DNA of 22,740 nt, from contig JAEXAI010000004.1 of the NCBI GenBank assembly GCA_023394615.1, positions 1 through 22,740 of the forward strand, written 5' to 3'. The notes beneath the pieces were generated by a model. That model was not told the DNA's origin. It searched no databases and saw only the letters and a program-made list of their open reading frames with translations. The DNA is from Actinomycetes bacterium. Lineage in GTDB: Bacteria > Actinomycetota > Coriobacteriia > Coriobacteriales > Eggerthellaceae. The position numbers and the translations under genes are program-made. The stretch's first letter is position 1; every line of letters begins with the position of its first letter. This document shows, in pieces, positions 1 to 8,650 of this stretch.

Positions 1-2
1 AG

Positions 3-2336
3 ACCGATAGGTACGCAGCCGACAAGGCAAGCGTCTCCGATTTGGCCACGGAGGACGGGGCGCAGGTCACGCTGGTCGCCGTGTGGCGGGCGATGCCCGA
101 CGCGCTCATCTCCTATACCTCCGCCGATGCATCGCAGGGCACGGTCGGTGTGGCCTACGACCTGCTGGTGCGCGGCGTGGGCACGGAAACGTCGCCCGCA
201 GGCACCGTCGCCACGGCGAAGGACGGCTACCACTTCACGGGATGGACGCTCTACGGCAGCGACCCGGCGAGAACGGTCGGCACCGCCCCGACCCTCATGA
301 AGGCGCAGATAGATGCCGTGGCATTCGACGCCTCCACCGGCCTGTACTCTTCCGCCAACCTCGTGGCCGACTTCGCCGCGAACACTTACACGGTCGCCTT
401 CGACGACGGCGTGGGCGACGGCAGCGTCGAGGGAACCATGGGCGACCAGGTCATGGAATACGGCACCGCCGAGGATCTCGATGCGAACAAGTTCGAGCGC
501 GTCGGCTACACGTTCGTGGGCTGGCAGGTGGAAAAGACCGGCAGGTACGCAGCCGACAAGGCAAGCGTGTCGAACCTGACGGACGAGAACAACGGCACCG
601 TTAAGCTCCACGCCCAGTGGCGCGAGGTCGAGCGGGCCACGATAACCTACGTTGCCGCGAACGCGGCCATGGGCACGGTGGCCCCGGCCTCCGAATCTCT
701 GCTGCCCACCGCGCAGTCCGCCGCAGGTGCCACCGCTGCGGCCAAGGCGGGCTACCGCTTCACGAATTGGACCGACGCCTCGGGCGCGATCGTGTCGACG
801 TCGACCGAGTTCGCCCCGCAGCGGCCCCAGGGCGGCTTCGCAAGCACGACCTACGCCGCCAACTTCGAGGGCATGCCCTATTCCGTGCGCTTCAACGCCA
901 ACGGCGGCGAGGGGTACATGGACGACCAGGCCATGGCCTATGGCACAATCAAGTCGCTTTCCGCCAACGCGTTCAAGCGCGCGGGATATCGCTTCGTCGG
1001 TTGGCAGCTGGAGCGCTCCGGGCGCTTTGTCGCCGATGGCACACAGGTATCCGACCTCTCCGCCAACGGCAAGGTCGCGACTTTGTACGCCGTGTGGCAG
1101 CCGCTGCCCGACGCGCTCATCTCCTACACACCGGAAGATGCGGCGCAGGGCACCGTCGGCAAGCCCTTCGAGCTGCTGGCGCAGGGCGCGGGGACCCCGA
1201 CCGGCACCGTCGCTGCCGCCAAGGACGGCTACCACTTCACGTCCTGGACGCTCTACGGCAGCGACCCGGTGAGGACGGTCACGACGGAACCGGTCCTCGC
1301 GAAGGAACAGATAGACGCCGAGGCGCTGGAGGGCGACTATTACAGCACGACTGACTTCCTGGCCAACTTCGCGCCCAACGCCTACACGGTAGCCTTCGAC
1401 GCCAACGCGGCGGACGCCACGGGCACCATGCCCGTCCAGTCCATGGTCTACGGCGAGTCCGAGAACCTGTCCGCAAACGCGTTCGTCCGCACCGATCACG
1501 TGTTCACAGGTTGGAACACCGATGCACAGGGCGCAGGCGATGCCTACGTCGACGGAGAGAGCGTGGAGAGCCTGACCGCGAAGCAGGGCGCCACGGTGAC
1601 CCTGTACGCCCAGTGGTCCGAGGTGCCGAAAGTCACCCTGGCCTACGCCAGCGCGGATGCGGCGCGCGGCTCGGTGAGCAGCGCGATCGAGGCGCTGTTG
1701 CCCGAGGTAGGCGTTCCCGCAGGCTCCGTGGCTCTGCCCGAGGCGGGATACCATTTCACGAAGTGGACGGACTCCTCGGAGGCAATCGTGTCGACCGACG
1801 CGAAGCTCGTCCCGCAGAAGGCAGGAGCTGCATTCGTCGCCGAGATCTACACGGCGCATTTTGAGGCAAACGCCTATACGGTGTCCTTTGACGCGAACGC
1901 GACGGACGCCGCAGGAGACATGGCCGACCAGGCTCTGCTTTACGGCACGCCGCAAGCGCTCGCCCCCAACGCCTTCTCGCGCGCGGGCCATACGTTCACC
2001 GGATGGAACACCGCGGCCGACGGCGGCGGCAGGGCGTACGCCGACGGGCAGGACGGCTCGGCCATGGCCGCCCAGGACGGCGAAAAGGTCGTGCTCTACG
2101 CCCAGTGGAGAGCAGACGATGCGCCTGCCGCCACCGGCGGCAGTGGCTCGGAAGCGGCCTCTGACGGCTCCGGTGCATCGGGCGCGCAGGCCGCCATCGC
2201 GCGGTCTCAGGCCACGCCCGCATCGGGCGATGCCGTGCCAATCGGTGCCTTCGCGCTGGTCGCGGGCATCGTCGCCAGCACGGCCGCTCTCGCGCGCGCG
2301 GGGCGCCGCCCGCGTGCAGGCAGGCGGGCGCGCTAG
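3..2336 (+). CDS. InlB B-repeat (Flg_new) surface protein, 5' end outside the window
   Basis: The frame is open from the left edge, so the N-terminus and any signal peptide lie outside the window. The visible 777 codons alternate two units: an InlB B/Flg_new-type repeat (YTVAFD..., GYTFVGW, LYAQW) and a second beta-rich repeat (ISYT..A..GTV, GYHFT.W). Together they form two tandem super-repeats of about 337 residues, the PDALIS motif recurring at nt 96 and 1107. A Ser/Gly/Ala-rich linker follows, then TPASGD, a hydrophobic helix and an Arg-rich tail. This resembles a sortase signal without canonical LPXTG. The family is usually secreted and wall- or membrane-anchored, acting in adhesion. The gene is visibly more GC-rich than those to its right. 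Family assignment is confident; ligand and anchoring are unknown. Confidence 0.85.
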   Translation, partial: TDRYAADKASVSDLATEDGAQVTLVAVWRAMPDALISYTSADASQGTVGVAYDLLVRGVGTETSPAGTVATAKDGYHFTGWTLYGSDPARTVGTAPTLMKAQIDAVAFDASTGLYSSANLVADFAANTYTVAFDDGVGDGSVEGTMGDQVMEYGTAEDLDANKFERVGYTFVGWQVEKTGRYAADKASVSNLTDENNGTVKLHAQWREVERATITYVAANAAMGTVAPASESLLPTAQSAAGATAAAKAGYRFTNWTDASGAIVSTSTEFAPQRPQGGFASTTYAANFEGMPYSVRFNANGGEGYMDDQAMAYGTIKSLSANAFKRAGYRFVGWQLERSGRFVADGTQVSDLSANGKVATLYAVWQPLPDALISYTPEDAAQGTVGKPFELLAQGAGTPTGTVAAAKDGYHFTSWTLYGSDPVRTVTTEPVLAKEQIDAEALEGDYYSTTDFLANFAPNAYTVAFDANAADATGTMPVQSMVYGESENLSANAFVRTDHVFTGWNTDAQGAGDAYVDGESVESLTAKQGATVTLYAQWSEVPKVTLAYASADAARGSVSSAIEALLPEVGVPAGSVALPEAGYHFTKWTDSSEAIVSTDAKLVPQKAGAAFVAEIYTAHFEANAYTVSFDANATDAAGDMADQALLYGTPQALAPNAFSRAGHTFTGWNTAADGGGRAYADGQDGSAMAAQDGEKVVLYAQWRADDAPAATGGSGSEAASDGSGASGAQAAIARSQATPASGDAVPIGAFALVAGIVASTAALARAGRRPRAGRRAR
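96..2117 (+). repeat. Two tandem ~1011-bp super-repeats inside the adhesin gene
   Basis: The codons for PDALIS recur 1011 bp apart (96 and 1107), as does the stretch encoding KDGYHFT.WTLYGSDP (about 219 and 1220). A shorter identical stretch, starting AGGTACGCAGCC, occurs near nt 9 and nt 543. The array is therefore internally duplicated at DNA level and is a substrate for recombination and copy-number change. Confidence 0.7.
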
Positions 2337-2521
2337 CGGGCGCGCAGCGCCATCGCGGCATTGGGACGGGGTTGCAACCGCATTGGGCGCAGCGACCCCG
2401 CCCCGCTTCGCGCCGAAAACAGGGCGATATACGCTCGATTCCATTTGAGCGGGCGGATTCTTGCTAGAATGCAGACAGGTACACGCTTGCCGCTCGGCAT
2501 CATGCGCTGTGCGCAGTAGGC

Positions 2522-2756
2522 GGTGCGCCTATTCACTGCCATCCGATTACGACCCCGCTTTGGGGGAGTCCTATACGATCGTCTCGACAACGAAGGGCCT
2601 CGCCTGCATCGGGCTGAGCCGCTACGACGTGTCGGTTCTGGGCAACACGGCTTTCCTGGACACGATATCTGGAGCTTGGGAATGGACGGACCTTTTGTGT
2701 TCGTCCAAGCCGATGTTCAACGTTGCGGCGTTGCAGAAAGACGACTCGGTTTATGT
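2522..2756 (+). pseudogene. Coding-like remnant of unknown origin
   Basis: From about 2522 a forward frame gives protein-like sequence, including SDYDPALGESYTIVS, GNTAFLDTISGAWEWTD and SKPMFNVAALQKDD, with GC-rich third positions. Upstream codons in this frame (Cys/Arg-rich, from a TTG at 2461) do not look coding. Downstream the frame only runs antisense through the DUF3795 gene. I do not recognise a family. The best reading is an internal gene fragment whose 3' end was replaced at about 2756. It could alternatively be chance. Confidence 0.3.
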
Positions 2757-3053
2757 GTGGGCCATGACGGCGACTGTCTTGCAGCTTTCCAAATCGGGAC
2801 AGTTTCCGCAGGTGGGCAGTTTCTTTTTCAGCGCGCATTTGCGTATTTCGCACATAGTGTCGCAGTAGGGGGTCTTCACGCCGTCGGTTCGGCAGCCCAT
2901 GCAGTTGATCATCTCCATCGTGATAGGGGCGTTGTTCAGCTCGCTCCAAAGCTGCGCGGTCTTTTGTCGCAGGTCGTCATCATTGTTAATGGTGGCAATG
3001 TAGGCATCGCACTTTTCGCAGTCCAACCCGCAGTACGCGATCATTTCCCTCAT
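2751..3053 (-). CDS. DUF3795 Cys-rich protein, probably 3'-truncated
   Basis: The product has 100 residues and starts MREMIAYCGLDCEKCDAY. Cysteine pairs continue through INCMGCRTDG, PYCDTMCEIRKC and TCGNCPDLESC, the pattern of DUF3795 proteins, which are thought to bind metal or an Fe-S centre; their function is not established. A GAGGAG-type ribosome site lies 5-7 nt upstream of the ATG. Relatives as I recall them continue past the last Cys with a short hydrophobic and NxxALxNL-like tail. Here the frame ends in KTVAVMAHT and a stop, so roughly 15-20 residues appear lost at a junction near 2756. It is the last gene of the minus-strand cluster with the MFS transporter, 105 nt downstream of it. 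Confidence 0.7.
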   Translation of the reverse strand: MREMIAYCGLDCEKCDAYIATINNDDDLRQKTAQLWSELNNAPITMEMINCMGCRTDGVKTPYCDTMCEIRKCALKKKLPTCGNCPDLESCKTVAVMAHT

Positions 3054-3158
3054 GCTGCGCTCCTCGCCTTATCTTGTGTTCTCTGTCTTTAGGCAATCTC
3101 TTCCGCAATTGCTTCATCTGCGGCATTTTGCAACCCGCTGAAATCCCACGCCTCGCTT

Positions 3159-4481
3159 TCACCTGTGCGAGTCGACGAGTTTGCGTGAGAGCGGTACGGA
3201 TGCGTTCAGCGCAATGAGCATGATGACCGTGCAGACCAAGCAGAAAACCCAGGTGGAATTGAAGCTGAGCGTCGCATCGAACATGACGCCGGAGACGACG
3301 GCGCCAATGGCGACTCCGAACATCTCGAATGCGGTGATGACGCCGGTTATCATCCCGATATCCTTTTGGCCGTATTCTTTCACGGCCATGATAGGGGGCG
3401 CGACGGTGCCAAGGCACGTGCCGAATCCGAAGAATACCGCTTGCAGGATCGGGCCCCAGTCCGTTTGCGGGAAGAACAGGCATACCAAAGCGAGCATCGT
3501 CGTGATCGCGCCCAAAAGGGTGCCGGCGTTCAGGCCTAGTTTGTCATAGACGGCCCCAAGCGATACTTTTCCTATGATCACGACGAACATCATGAAGGCG
3601 AGCACGTTGGCGGCCCATGTTGCATCATGGCCTCCGAGCGTAACGTAGGTGTCTCCCAACTGCACGCCGGTGAAGACGGTGTTGTTGTTCACGATTATGG
3701 CACCGTTGCATACGCCCATCATCACGAATCCTATGATGAGCAGCCAGAATGCCGGGCTCTTTCGTACAACCTGCCAACCCAGGTCGACATCGCTCGTATT
3801 GTCGGGGACGGTCTGCGGAATCTCTTCCTCGAGAGCGCCTGCTCCAAACATTTCCAAGCCCACATCGCTGGGATGGTTCGCGAACACTGCAATCGTGAGC
3901 GGAAGCGAGCATGTCAGGCAGACGATTCCCATCACTACCAATGCCATGCGCCACCCCGGCCCTTGGATAAGCGCCGAGCAGATTGGCATAAGGATGATGG
4001 CACCGACGCCCGAGCCCGAAAGCGCGATCGATATTGCAAGGCCGCGCTTGGCTTGGAACCAGTTCGTTATAAGGACCGAAACCAAAAGGCGCGTGCCAGA
4101 AAGCACTGCGAAACCGACGATGAAGCAGATGGCGTATAGCTGCCAGAGGGAGTTCACGGCTGCGAAGGCAAACAGCGCAAGGCCGCAGGTGATAACCGAA
4201 GCCGCGCCTAAGATACGTGCGGAATGATTATCGAGCAATTTCCCGATAAGAAGGGATGCGAACACGGCAACAACCGTCGACAGCGAGTTGGCGGTGTTGT
4301 AGTTTGCAATCGTGATGCCCAAATCTCCTACCACTGCCGACTGGAAGAGCGGCAGACAGTTCACGAAGATCGTATAGCAGGTGGCCATTATCATGAAGCC
4401 GCCAATTACGATAAGCCAGCAGCGCCGTTTGCTCGCGACCATTGTTTGTTTGCTCGTTTTGATGTCGCCGTTTGTTGCCAT
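3159..4481 (-). CDS. MFS transporter, OFA/oxalate-formate antiporter-like
   Basis: The 440-residue protein has about 12 hydrophobic segments: six, then a loop with a short acidic stretch (GALEEEIPQ), then six more. A short cytoplasmic N-terminus (MATNGDIKTSKQ) precedes TM1. The region between TM2 and TM3 carries LIGKLLDNHSAR, and NWFQAKRGLAISIALSGSG is typical of OFA-type carriers. Substrates in that group are small carboxylates and related anions; none can be deduced here. The ATG is preceded by AAGGAGAACC, and this ribosome site overlaps the TAA of the upstream peptidase gene (8-nt gap), so the two are probably translationally coupled. Linkage to an M20 hydrolase suggests uptake of a substrate or export of a product of that enzyme. 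Confidence 0.85.
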   Translation of the reverse strand: MATNGDIKTSKQTMVASKRRCWLIVIGGFMIMATCYTIFVNCLPLFQSAVVGDLGITIANYNTANSLSTVVAVFASLLIGKLLDNHSARILGAASVITCGLALFAFAAVNSLWQLYAICFIVGFAVLSGTRLLVSVLITNWFQAKRGLAISIALSGSGVGAIILMPICSALIQGPGWRMALVVMGIVCLTCSLPLTIAVFANHPSDVGLEMFGAGALEEEIPQTVPDNTSDVDLGWQVVRKSPAFWLLIIGFVMMGVCNGAIIVNNNTVFTGVQLGDTYVTLGGHDATWAANVLAFMMFVVIIGKVSLGAVYDKLGLNAGTLLGAITTMLALVCLFFPQTDWGPILQAVFFGFGTCLGTVAPPIMAVKEYGQKDIGMITGVITAFEMFGVAIGAVVSGVMFDATLSFNSTWVFCLVCTVIMLIALNASVPLSRKLVDSHR

Positions 4482-4489
4482 GGTTCTCC

Positions 4490-5947
4490 TTACGCTTTCG
4501 TCTCGGTCAACATGTCAAGATGGCGGATGAGTTCCGTGTAGAATCCAACGCCTTTCTTGAAGCTGCTCACGTCAAGGCTCTCATCATTGTCGTGCATGGC
4601 TGCAATCTGGTCGTTTGCGAACATGATTCCAGCGAAGCGGTACACGCTGTCGCAGATCCTGCAGAATTGCCTGCCATCTCCGCCGCTGGACTGCATGTAG
4701 GGGGCAATGGCAATGTCGGGATAGATGCAATCCGTGATTCGGCGAAGATACTCGAAGTTTTCCCCGACGCAGGGCGAGGGGCCGACGGGTTCATCGACGC
4801 TGCCCCAGACGTATGTGGTCTGGTCATCGAAACATGGCCGGATGTGGGCAAGCGCGCTTTCGGAATCATCGAACATATCCGCGCGGATATTCAGGGTTGC
4901 AGATGCCTGCCTTGGGATAACGTTGGGTGCGGGGCTTCCCTCTAGTTCGGTGAGCGCATAGGTGGTGTGCGTCATGGACGCAGTAAGGGGGCTTGAGTCG
5001 AGAACGTGCAGCACCCGTGGTTTGAACAACCATAGATTTCCGAAGAGCAGACGCATCCCGAAAGTGCTATGAGCTGCAAGTTCTTTCGCCAAAGAAACAG
5101 TGGAAGGGTCCAATCGGGAGGGAGTTCGGCTATGCTGTAGGTTATGCAGCCCATCAACCAACTTGGTGGTCGCATCATTGTCCGACGGCATCGAGGCATG
5201 GCCTCCTGCGGAATGCGTTGTGATGCGCAGATCTGCGTACCCTTTTTCGGAAACCCCGATGGCTGCGAGGGCACACTTTACGCCGAACGGGACCTTATCG
5301 AGCACGGAGCCACCCTCGTCAATAACGAAGCGGGGCCTTATGTCGCGTTCCTCGAACCAGTCGACTATCATCGGCATCGTGGAGCCGCTGGTTTCTTCCG
5401 TGTTCCCGGAAACGATGAAGACATCGCACGGGGGAGTGTAACCTTGTCCGAGTAGTTTCTGCGACGCTTCCAGCAGGCATGCCAGGATGCATTTTGTGTC
5501 AAGGGCGCCTCTGGCATATATGCGTCCATCTGCGATTTCGGCACCGAAGGGGGCGTGCGTCCATTCGTCGGCCTTCACATCAACCACATCGTGGTGCGCC
5601 ATAAGAACTATTGGTGCGGCGTGCGGATCGGTGCCGTGCCAGTGCAACACGATGCCGTAGGTGTTCACTAGGTGAAGGTCCATATGCGAGAAGGAAAGAG
5701 GATAGAGCTGCTTGAGCAGCGGCACGAAATCGTCGAACGGTTTGCGGTCGCCTCTTGCCCAAACGGTTTCGCAACGCAGCATCTCGCGGAAGCGTTCCAC
5801 AGCTTTATCGTCGCCCGACTCATTTGAAGCGGGCAACGGATTGACTATGGGCGTCGGTTTCAAAAGAAGCGCACGAACAATCAGAACGGCACCGAGCGCG
5901 ATGAATGCAGCCAATAGTACGACCACCAGTGCAAGCAATATATCCAT
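4490..5947 (-). CDS. M20 family metallopeptidase with N-terminal membrane anchor
   Basis: I chose the ATG at 5947 because AAGGAG stands just upstream; the longer open frame from 5989 adds 14 residues without a ribosome site. The 485-residue product begins with one membrane helix (about residues 3-29), resembling CPS1/PM20D1-type M20 enzymes. The expected zinc-site residues are visible: H118 and D120 in MAHHDVVDV, D150 in GALDTK, the E184-E185 pair in NTEETSGS, D210/E211 in VIDEGG and a C-terminal His in AAMHDNDES. The dimerisation (lid) domain lies between, with HSAGGHASMP. The family hydrolyses dipeptides, N-acyl amino acids or similar amides. It is the first gene of the cluster with the MFS carrier. 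Confidence 0.85.
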   Translation of the reverse strand: MDILLALVVVLLAAFIALGAVLIVRALLLKPTPIVNPLPASNESGDDKAVERFREMLRCETVWARGDRKPFDDFVPLLKQLYPLSFSHMDLHLVNTYGIVLHWHGTDPHAAPIVLMAHHDVVDVKADEWTHAPFGAEIADGRIYARGALDTKCILACLLEASQKLLGQGYTPPCDVFIVSGNTEETSGSTMPMIVDWFEERDIRPRFVIDEGGSVLDKVPFGVKCALAAIGVSEKGYADLRITTHSAGGHASMPSDNDATTKLVDGLHNLQHSRTPSRLDPSTVSLAKELAAHSTFGMRLLFGNLWLFKPRVLHVLDSSPLTASMTHTTYALTELEGSPAPNVIPRQASATLNIRADMFDDSESALAHIRPCFDDQTTYVWGSVDEPVGPSPCVGENFEYLRRITDCIYPDIAIAPYMQSSGGDGRQFCRICDSVYRFAGIMFANDQIAAMHDNDESLDVSSFKKGVGFYTELIRHLDMLTETKA

Positions 5948-5977
5948 CGTTAATTCTCCTTTGACTAAGAGGGTTCC

Positions 5978-5983
5978 ATCATA
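5978..5983 (-). promoter_or_regulatory. Candidate -10 box of the M20-MFS cluster
   Basis: On the minus strand TATGAT lies about 30 nt upstream of the peptidase ATG, which would give a 5' leader of roughly 25 nt. No good -35 hexamer is seen at 16-18 nt, so the assignment is tentative. Confidence 0.3.
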
Positions 5984-6581
5984 CGCCAAAACCAGCGGCC
6001 CAAAAGCTAGCAGGCGTGAGATTCGAGAGTCTTTCGGGAGTCTTCTGCCCTGCTCTAAGCGTTGGCCATACGGTGCGATAGCGGCAGCGAGCTTCTACTC
6101 TGAGAATCTGGTCTGATTCGAATATTTCGGAGTGAAATCTCCTCGCATTACGACACATGAGTCTTTTTGAGGCGTCAAAACGATAAACGATACAGGAGGA
6201 TTTTTGACGATTGGAATAACACCAGTTCAGCAGCTCAAAAAAATAGGGATTTTCAAATTGGCAGTAAGGTATAGCTAATAATAAACTCATATCGAGCAAT
6301 GCGAGGAGATTCAGGTACCTAAAACTCGAATCATGCTCGAAAAAGAGGCGGTTCATCCGGAACTGATAGCTCCCTTCAGGGCTTTCAGGAAGATTTACAA
6401 AGCGCGGCATTCCAGCACGTCTGTGCCATCGAAGGAAGGGCTGCAAGATATGCAAGATATGCTCCACCCATGCCAGGGAAGCGCTGCTCGTGTACGCCGC
6501 ATGCACCGTGTGACCCTGCCATAAGCTGAACCCGTGCGGCAGCAAGCGGCTCGGCTTACAAGCTGATTCATTGTGATTGCG

Positions 6582-6593
6582 CGAGAATTCTCG
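6582..6593. promoter_or_regulatory. 12-bp perfect palindrome upstream of the SpoIIE-fusion operon
   Basis: CGAGAATTCTCG is a perfect palindrome about 50 bp before the TATAAT at 6641. It could be an operator half-turn site. No repeat of it was found near the other promoters. Confidence 0.25.
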
Positions 6594-6614
6594 TTGCGAA
6601 ATATAATGACCATG

Positions 6615-6646
6615 TTGCGAAGTGTGGAATCGTTTTTCGCTATAAT
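6615..6646 (+). promoter_or_regulatory. Candidate promoter of the phosphatase-GH3-STAS genes
   Basis: A perfect TATAAT (6641-6646) stands about 85 nt before the preferred start codon. TTGCGA at 6615-6620 is the nearest -35-like hexamer, but the spacer is 20 nt, longer than ideal. A second TATAAT lies at 6602-6607. The AT-rich context supports a promoter here. Confidence 0.4.
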
Positions 6647-6732
6647 GCCTGTATGATTTCGAAGTAACGAGCATGTAACTTTCTGGCGGTATCTTGCATG
6701 CATACAATGGGCACAGCGAGAAATGGATAAGC

Positions 6733-8526
6733 ATGCACAAAATCGATGAGGCCCCTGCCAAGAAGAGCACCAAGAAGTTCAGAGCTTTTGCGGAAAACGA
6801 GCGGACGGCAAACGAATACACGTCCGTGCTATTGCTTGTTTTCGAGGCGCTCATCGTGCTTGAGTTCGCGATAGCCCTTTCGGGGATCGCGCCTCGCATG
6901 AACGTCAGATTGATGTCTTATTCCATGATTCCCACCGCTATTCTTCTTTTGCTCCCGTTCTTCTTGGTGCGCGTATTCAAGATACAGGGCTGGTTCATCA
7001 AATACTTGGTTGCCGGTCTGTCCGTCATGACGATCTTGGTCTCTGACATGGTCTTAACCTATGCGACATGGACTATTTCCTTCCTGCCGGTCATTCTTAT
7101 TTGCCACTACTACGACAAGCCGCTTACCATCTACACGCTGGTCGCTCTGATCGTCGGCTTGGCAGGTTCGACGCTTGTCGGCCTTTATCTTGGGCTTTGG
7201 GATTACAATTCCATTGGATTGAGCCAAACTGCGAATGTTGTGACGAGCGAGGTACTGCTCAGGGCCTTCACGAACTCGTATTTACCGCGCGTGTTCTGCC
7301 TTTTGGCCATGGGAATCATCGCCATTCGACTTTCCACGCGTACCCATAACATGGGAGACCGCTTGGCTTCTGACGTTGCCGAAAAGGAACGTCTGTCCAC
7401 CGAGCTTTCCGTCGCGACCACCATTCAAAACTCGATGCTTCCCAACATCTTCCCTTGTGCGCCGAACTATGTGGAAATCGAAGTGTATGCCACCATGAGC
7501 CCTGCCAAAGAAGTGGGCGGCGACTTTTACGACTTCTTCGATGTGGATGACGACCATTTTGCCATCCTGATCGCCGATGTCTCTGGCAAAGGCGTGCCCG
7601 CTGCCATGTTCATGGTCATCGCGAAAACGCTTATCAAGGACAAGGTGCAGTCGGGCATGTCGCCCACCGAGGCGATGGACAGCGTGAACAAACAGCTGAT
7701 CCAAGGCAATGGGGCCGGCATGTTCGTCACCGCTTGGCTGGGTGTGCTCGAGATCTCCACCGGTATTCTGTCGTATGTGAACGCGGGCCACAACGCGCCG
7801 TTCGTACGCCGCCGTGAAGGCGGGTTCGAGCCTTTGCCGGCGCGCTCCGGTTTGGTCCTGGCGGGTCGCAAGAAGACGAAGTACAAGCCCCTTGAAACCC
7901 GTCTTGATGCGGGGGATTCCATCTTCTTGTACACCGATGGCGTGAGCGAGGCCATGAACGTCGCCCATGAGCTCTACGGCGAAGATCGCCTGAAGGTGGT
8001 GCTGGACGCCAATGCGACCGTCTCATGCGTCGACATGCTCGCGGCGGTGCGAGCCGACGTGGATGCTTTCGCAGGGGAAGAGCCGCAATTCGACGACATC
8101 ACGATGCTCTGCCTGCATGTTTCCGGTTCATTCCGCGAAATCACCGTTCCGGCTGAAGTCGCGCAGATTCCGAAGGTCACCGATTTTGTGAATTCCTGTC
8201 TCGCCGACCACGACGTGAACAAAAAAACCCATTCAGTGCTGGATATCGTGATCGATGAGATCCTTTCCAACATCGCGAACTACAGCGAGAGCGAAGAGGC
8301 CATTGTGGGGTGCTGCGTCTTCAACCATAAGATCCATCTTCGTTTCGTTGACCAGGGGAAGCCCTACGATCCCACGCAGAGCGAGGTTCCCGATGTCACG
8401 CTGGCGGCGAAGGATCGCCGCATCGGTGGGCTAGGCGTGTTCCTGAGCGCCAAGATGACGGATTCTTTCACTTACGAATACATAAACGACTGCAATATCA
8501 CGGTCATTACGAAGAATCTTTCATAA
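6733..8526 (+). CDS. Membrane PP2C (SpoIIE) phosphatase fused to RsbW-like kinase
   Basis: I chose the ATG at 6733 (597 residues); a TTG at 6694 would add 13. About six membrane helices occupy residues 28-210. A helical linker leads to the SpoIIE-type start TELSVATTIQNSMLP. The PP2C domain shows GGDFYDFF (262-269), IADVSGKG (280-287), NAGHNAPF, LYTDGVSEAMN (399-409) and FDDITML (453-459). From about 470 a GHKL ATPase follows: N-box IDEILSNIANYS (507-518), VDQGKPYDP (539-547), RRIGGLGVFL (562-571). The phosphatase should dephosphorylate a STAS protein and the kinase phosphorylate it or bind a sigma factor; the STAS gene at 10397 is the obvious partner. Having opposing activities in one membrane receptor is an established but uncommon layout. 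Confidence 0.9.
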   Translation: MHKIDEAPAKKSTKKFRAFAENERTANEYTSVLLLVFEALIVLEFAIALSGIAPRMNVRLMSYSMIPTAILLLLPFFLVRVFKIQGWFIKYLVAGLSVMTILVSDMVLTYATWTISFLPVILICHYYDKPLTIYTLVALIVGLAGSTLVGLYLGLWDYNSIGLSQTANVVTSEVLLRAFTNSYLPRVFCLLAMGIIAIRLSTRTHNMGDRLASDVAEKERLSTELSVATTIQNSMLPNIFPCAPNYVEIEVYATMSPAKEVGGDFYDFFDVDDDHFAILIADVSGKGVPAAMFMVIAKTLIKDKVQSGMSPTEAMDSVNKQLIQGNGAGMFVTAWLGVLEISTGILSYVNAGHNAPFVRRREGGFEPLPARSGLVLAGRKKTKYKPLETRLDAGDSIFLYTDGVSEAMNVAHELYGEDRLKVVLDANATVSCVDMLAAVRADVDAFAGEEPQFDDITMLCLHVSGSFREITVPAEVAQIPKVTDFVNSCLADHDVNKKTHSVLDIVIDEILSNIANYSESEEAIVGCCVFNHKIHLRFVDQGKPYDPTQSEVPDVTLAAKDRRIGGLGVFLSAKMTDSFTYEYINDCNITVITKNLS

Positions 8527-8650
8527 TCGGCTTGATTGACAAGAAAGAAAGGGCACGTGGCGACATGCCGAATACATGACCTGGGATTAGAGAGACAGCA
8601 ATTACATAATCATTCAGAATGGCATTATTTCGGAAAGAGGTACGGTAGAT

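Larger units (their letters stand above)
5990..6693 (-). other. Stop-free stretch on minus strand, no recognised gene
   Basis: This roughly 700-bp spacer has lower GC than its flanks and separates divergent operons. On the minus strand a single frame stays open from 6899 to 5979 (306 codons), with starts at about 6732 and 6417. Its residues (many Arg, His, Ser, Tyr, Cys) match no family I know, and no ribosome site supports a start. The long openness in modest-GC DNA is unusual enough to record. It may be a fast-evolving or decaying gene, or chance. Confidence 0.2.

Noticed and set aside
2384..2425. GC-rich possible hairpin after the adhesin gene
   Set aside because: The pairing needs bulges and no T-run follows.
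83..2448. Several Arg/Pro-rich open frames overlapping the adhesin on both strands
   Set aside because: They are out-of-frame shadows of a very GC-rich repeat gene, with no family or ribosome site.
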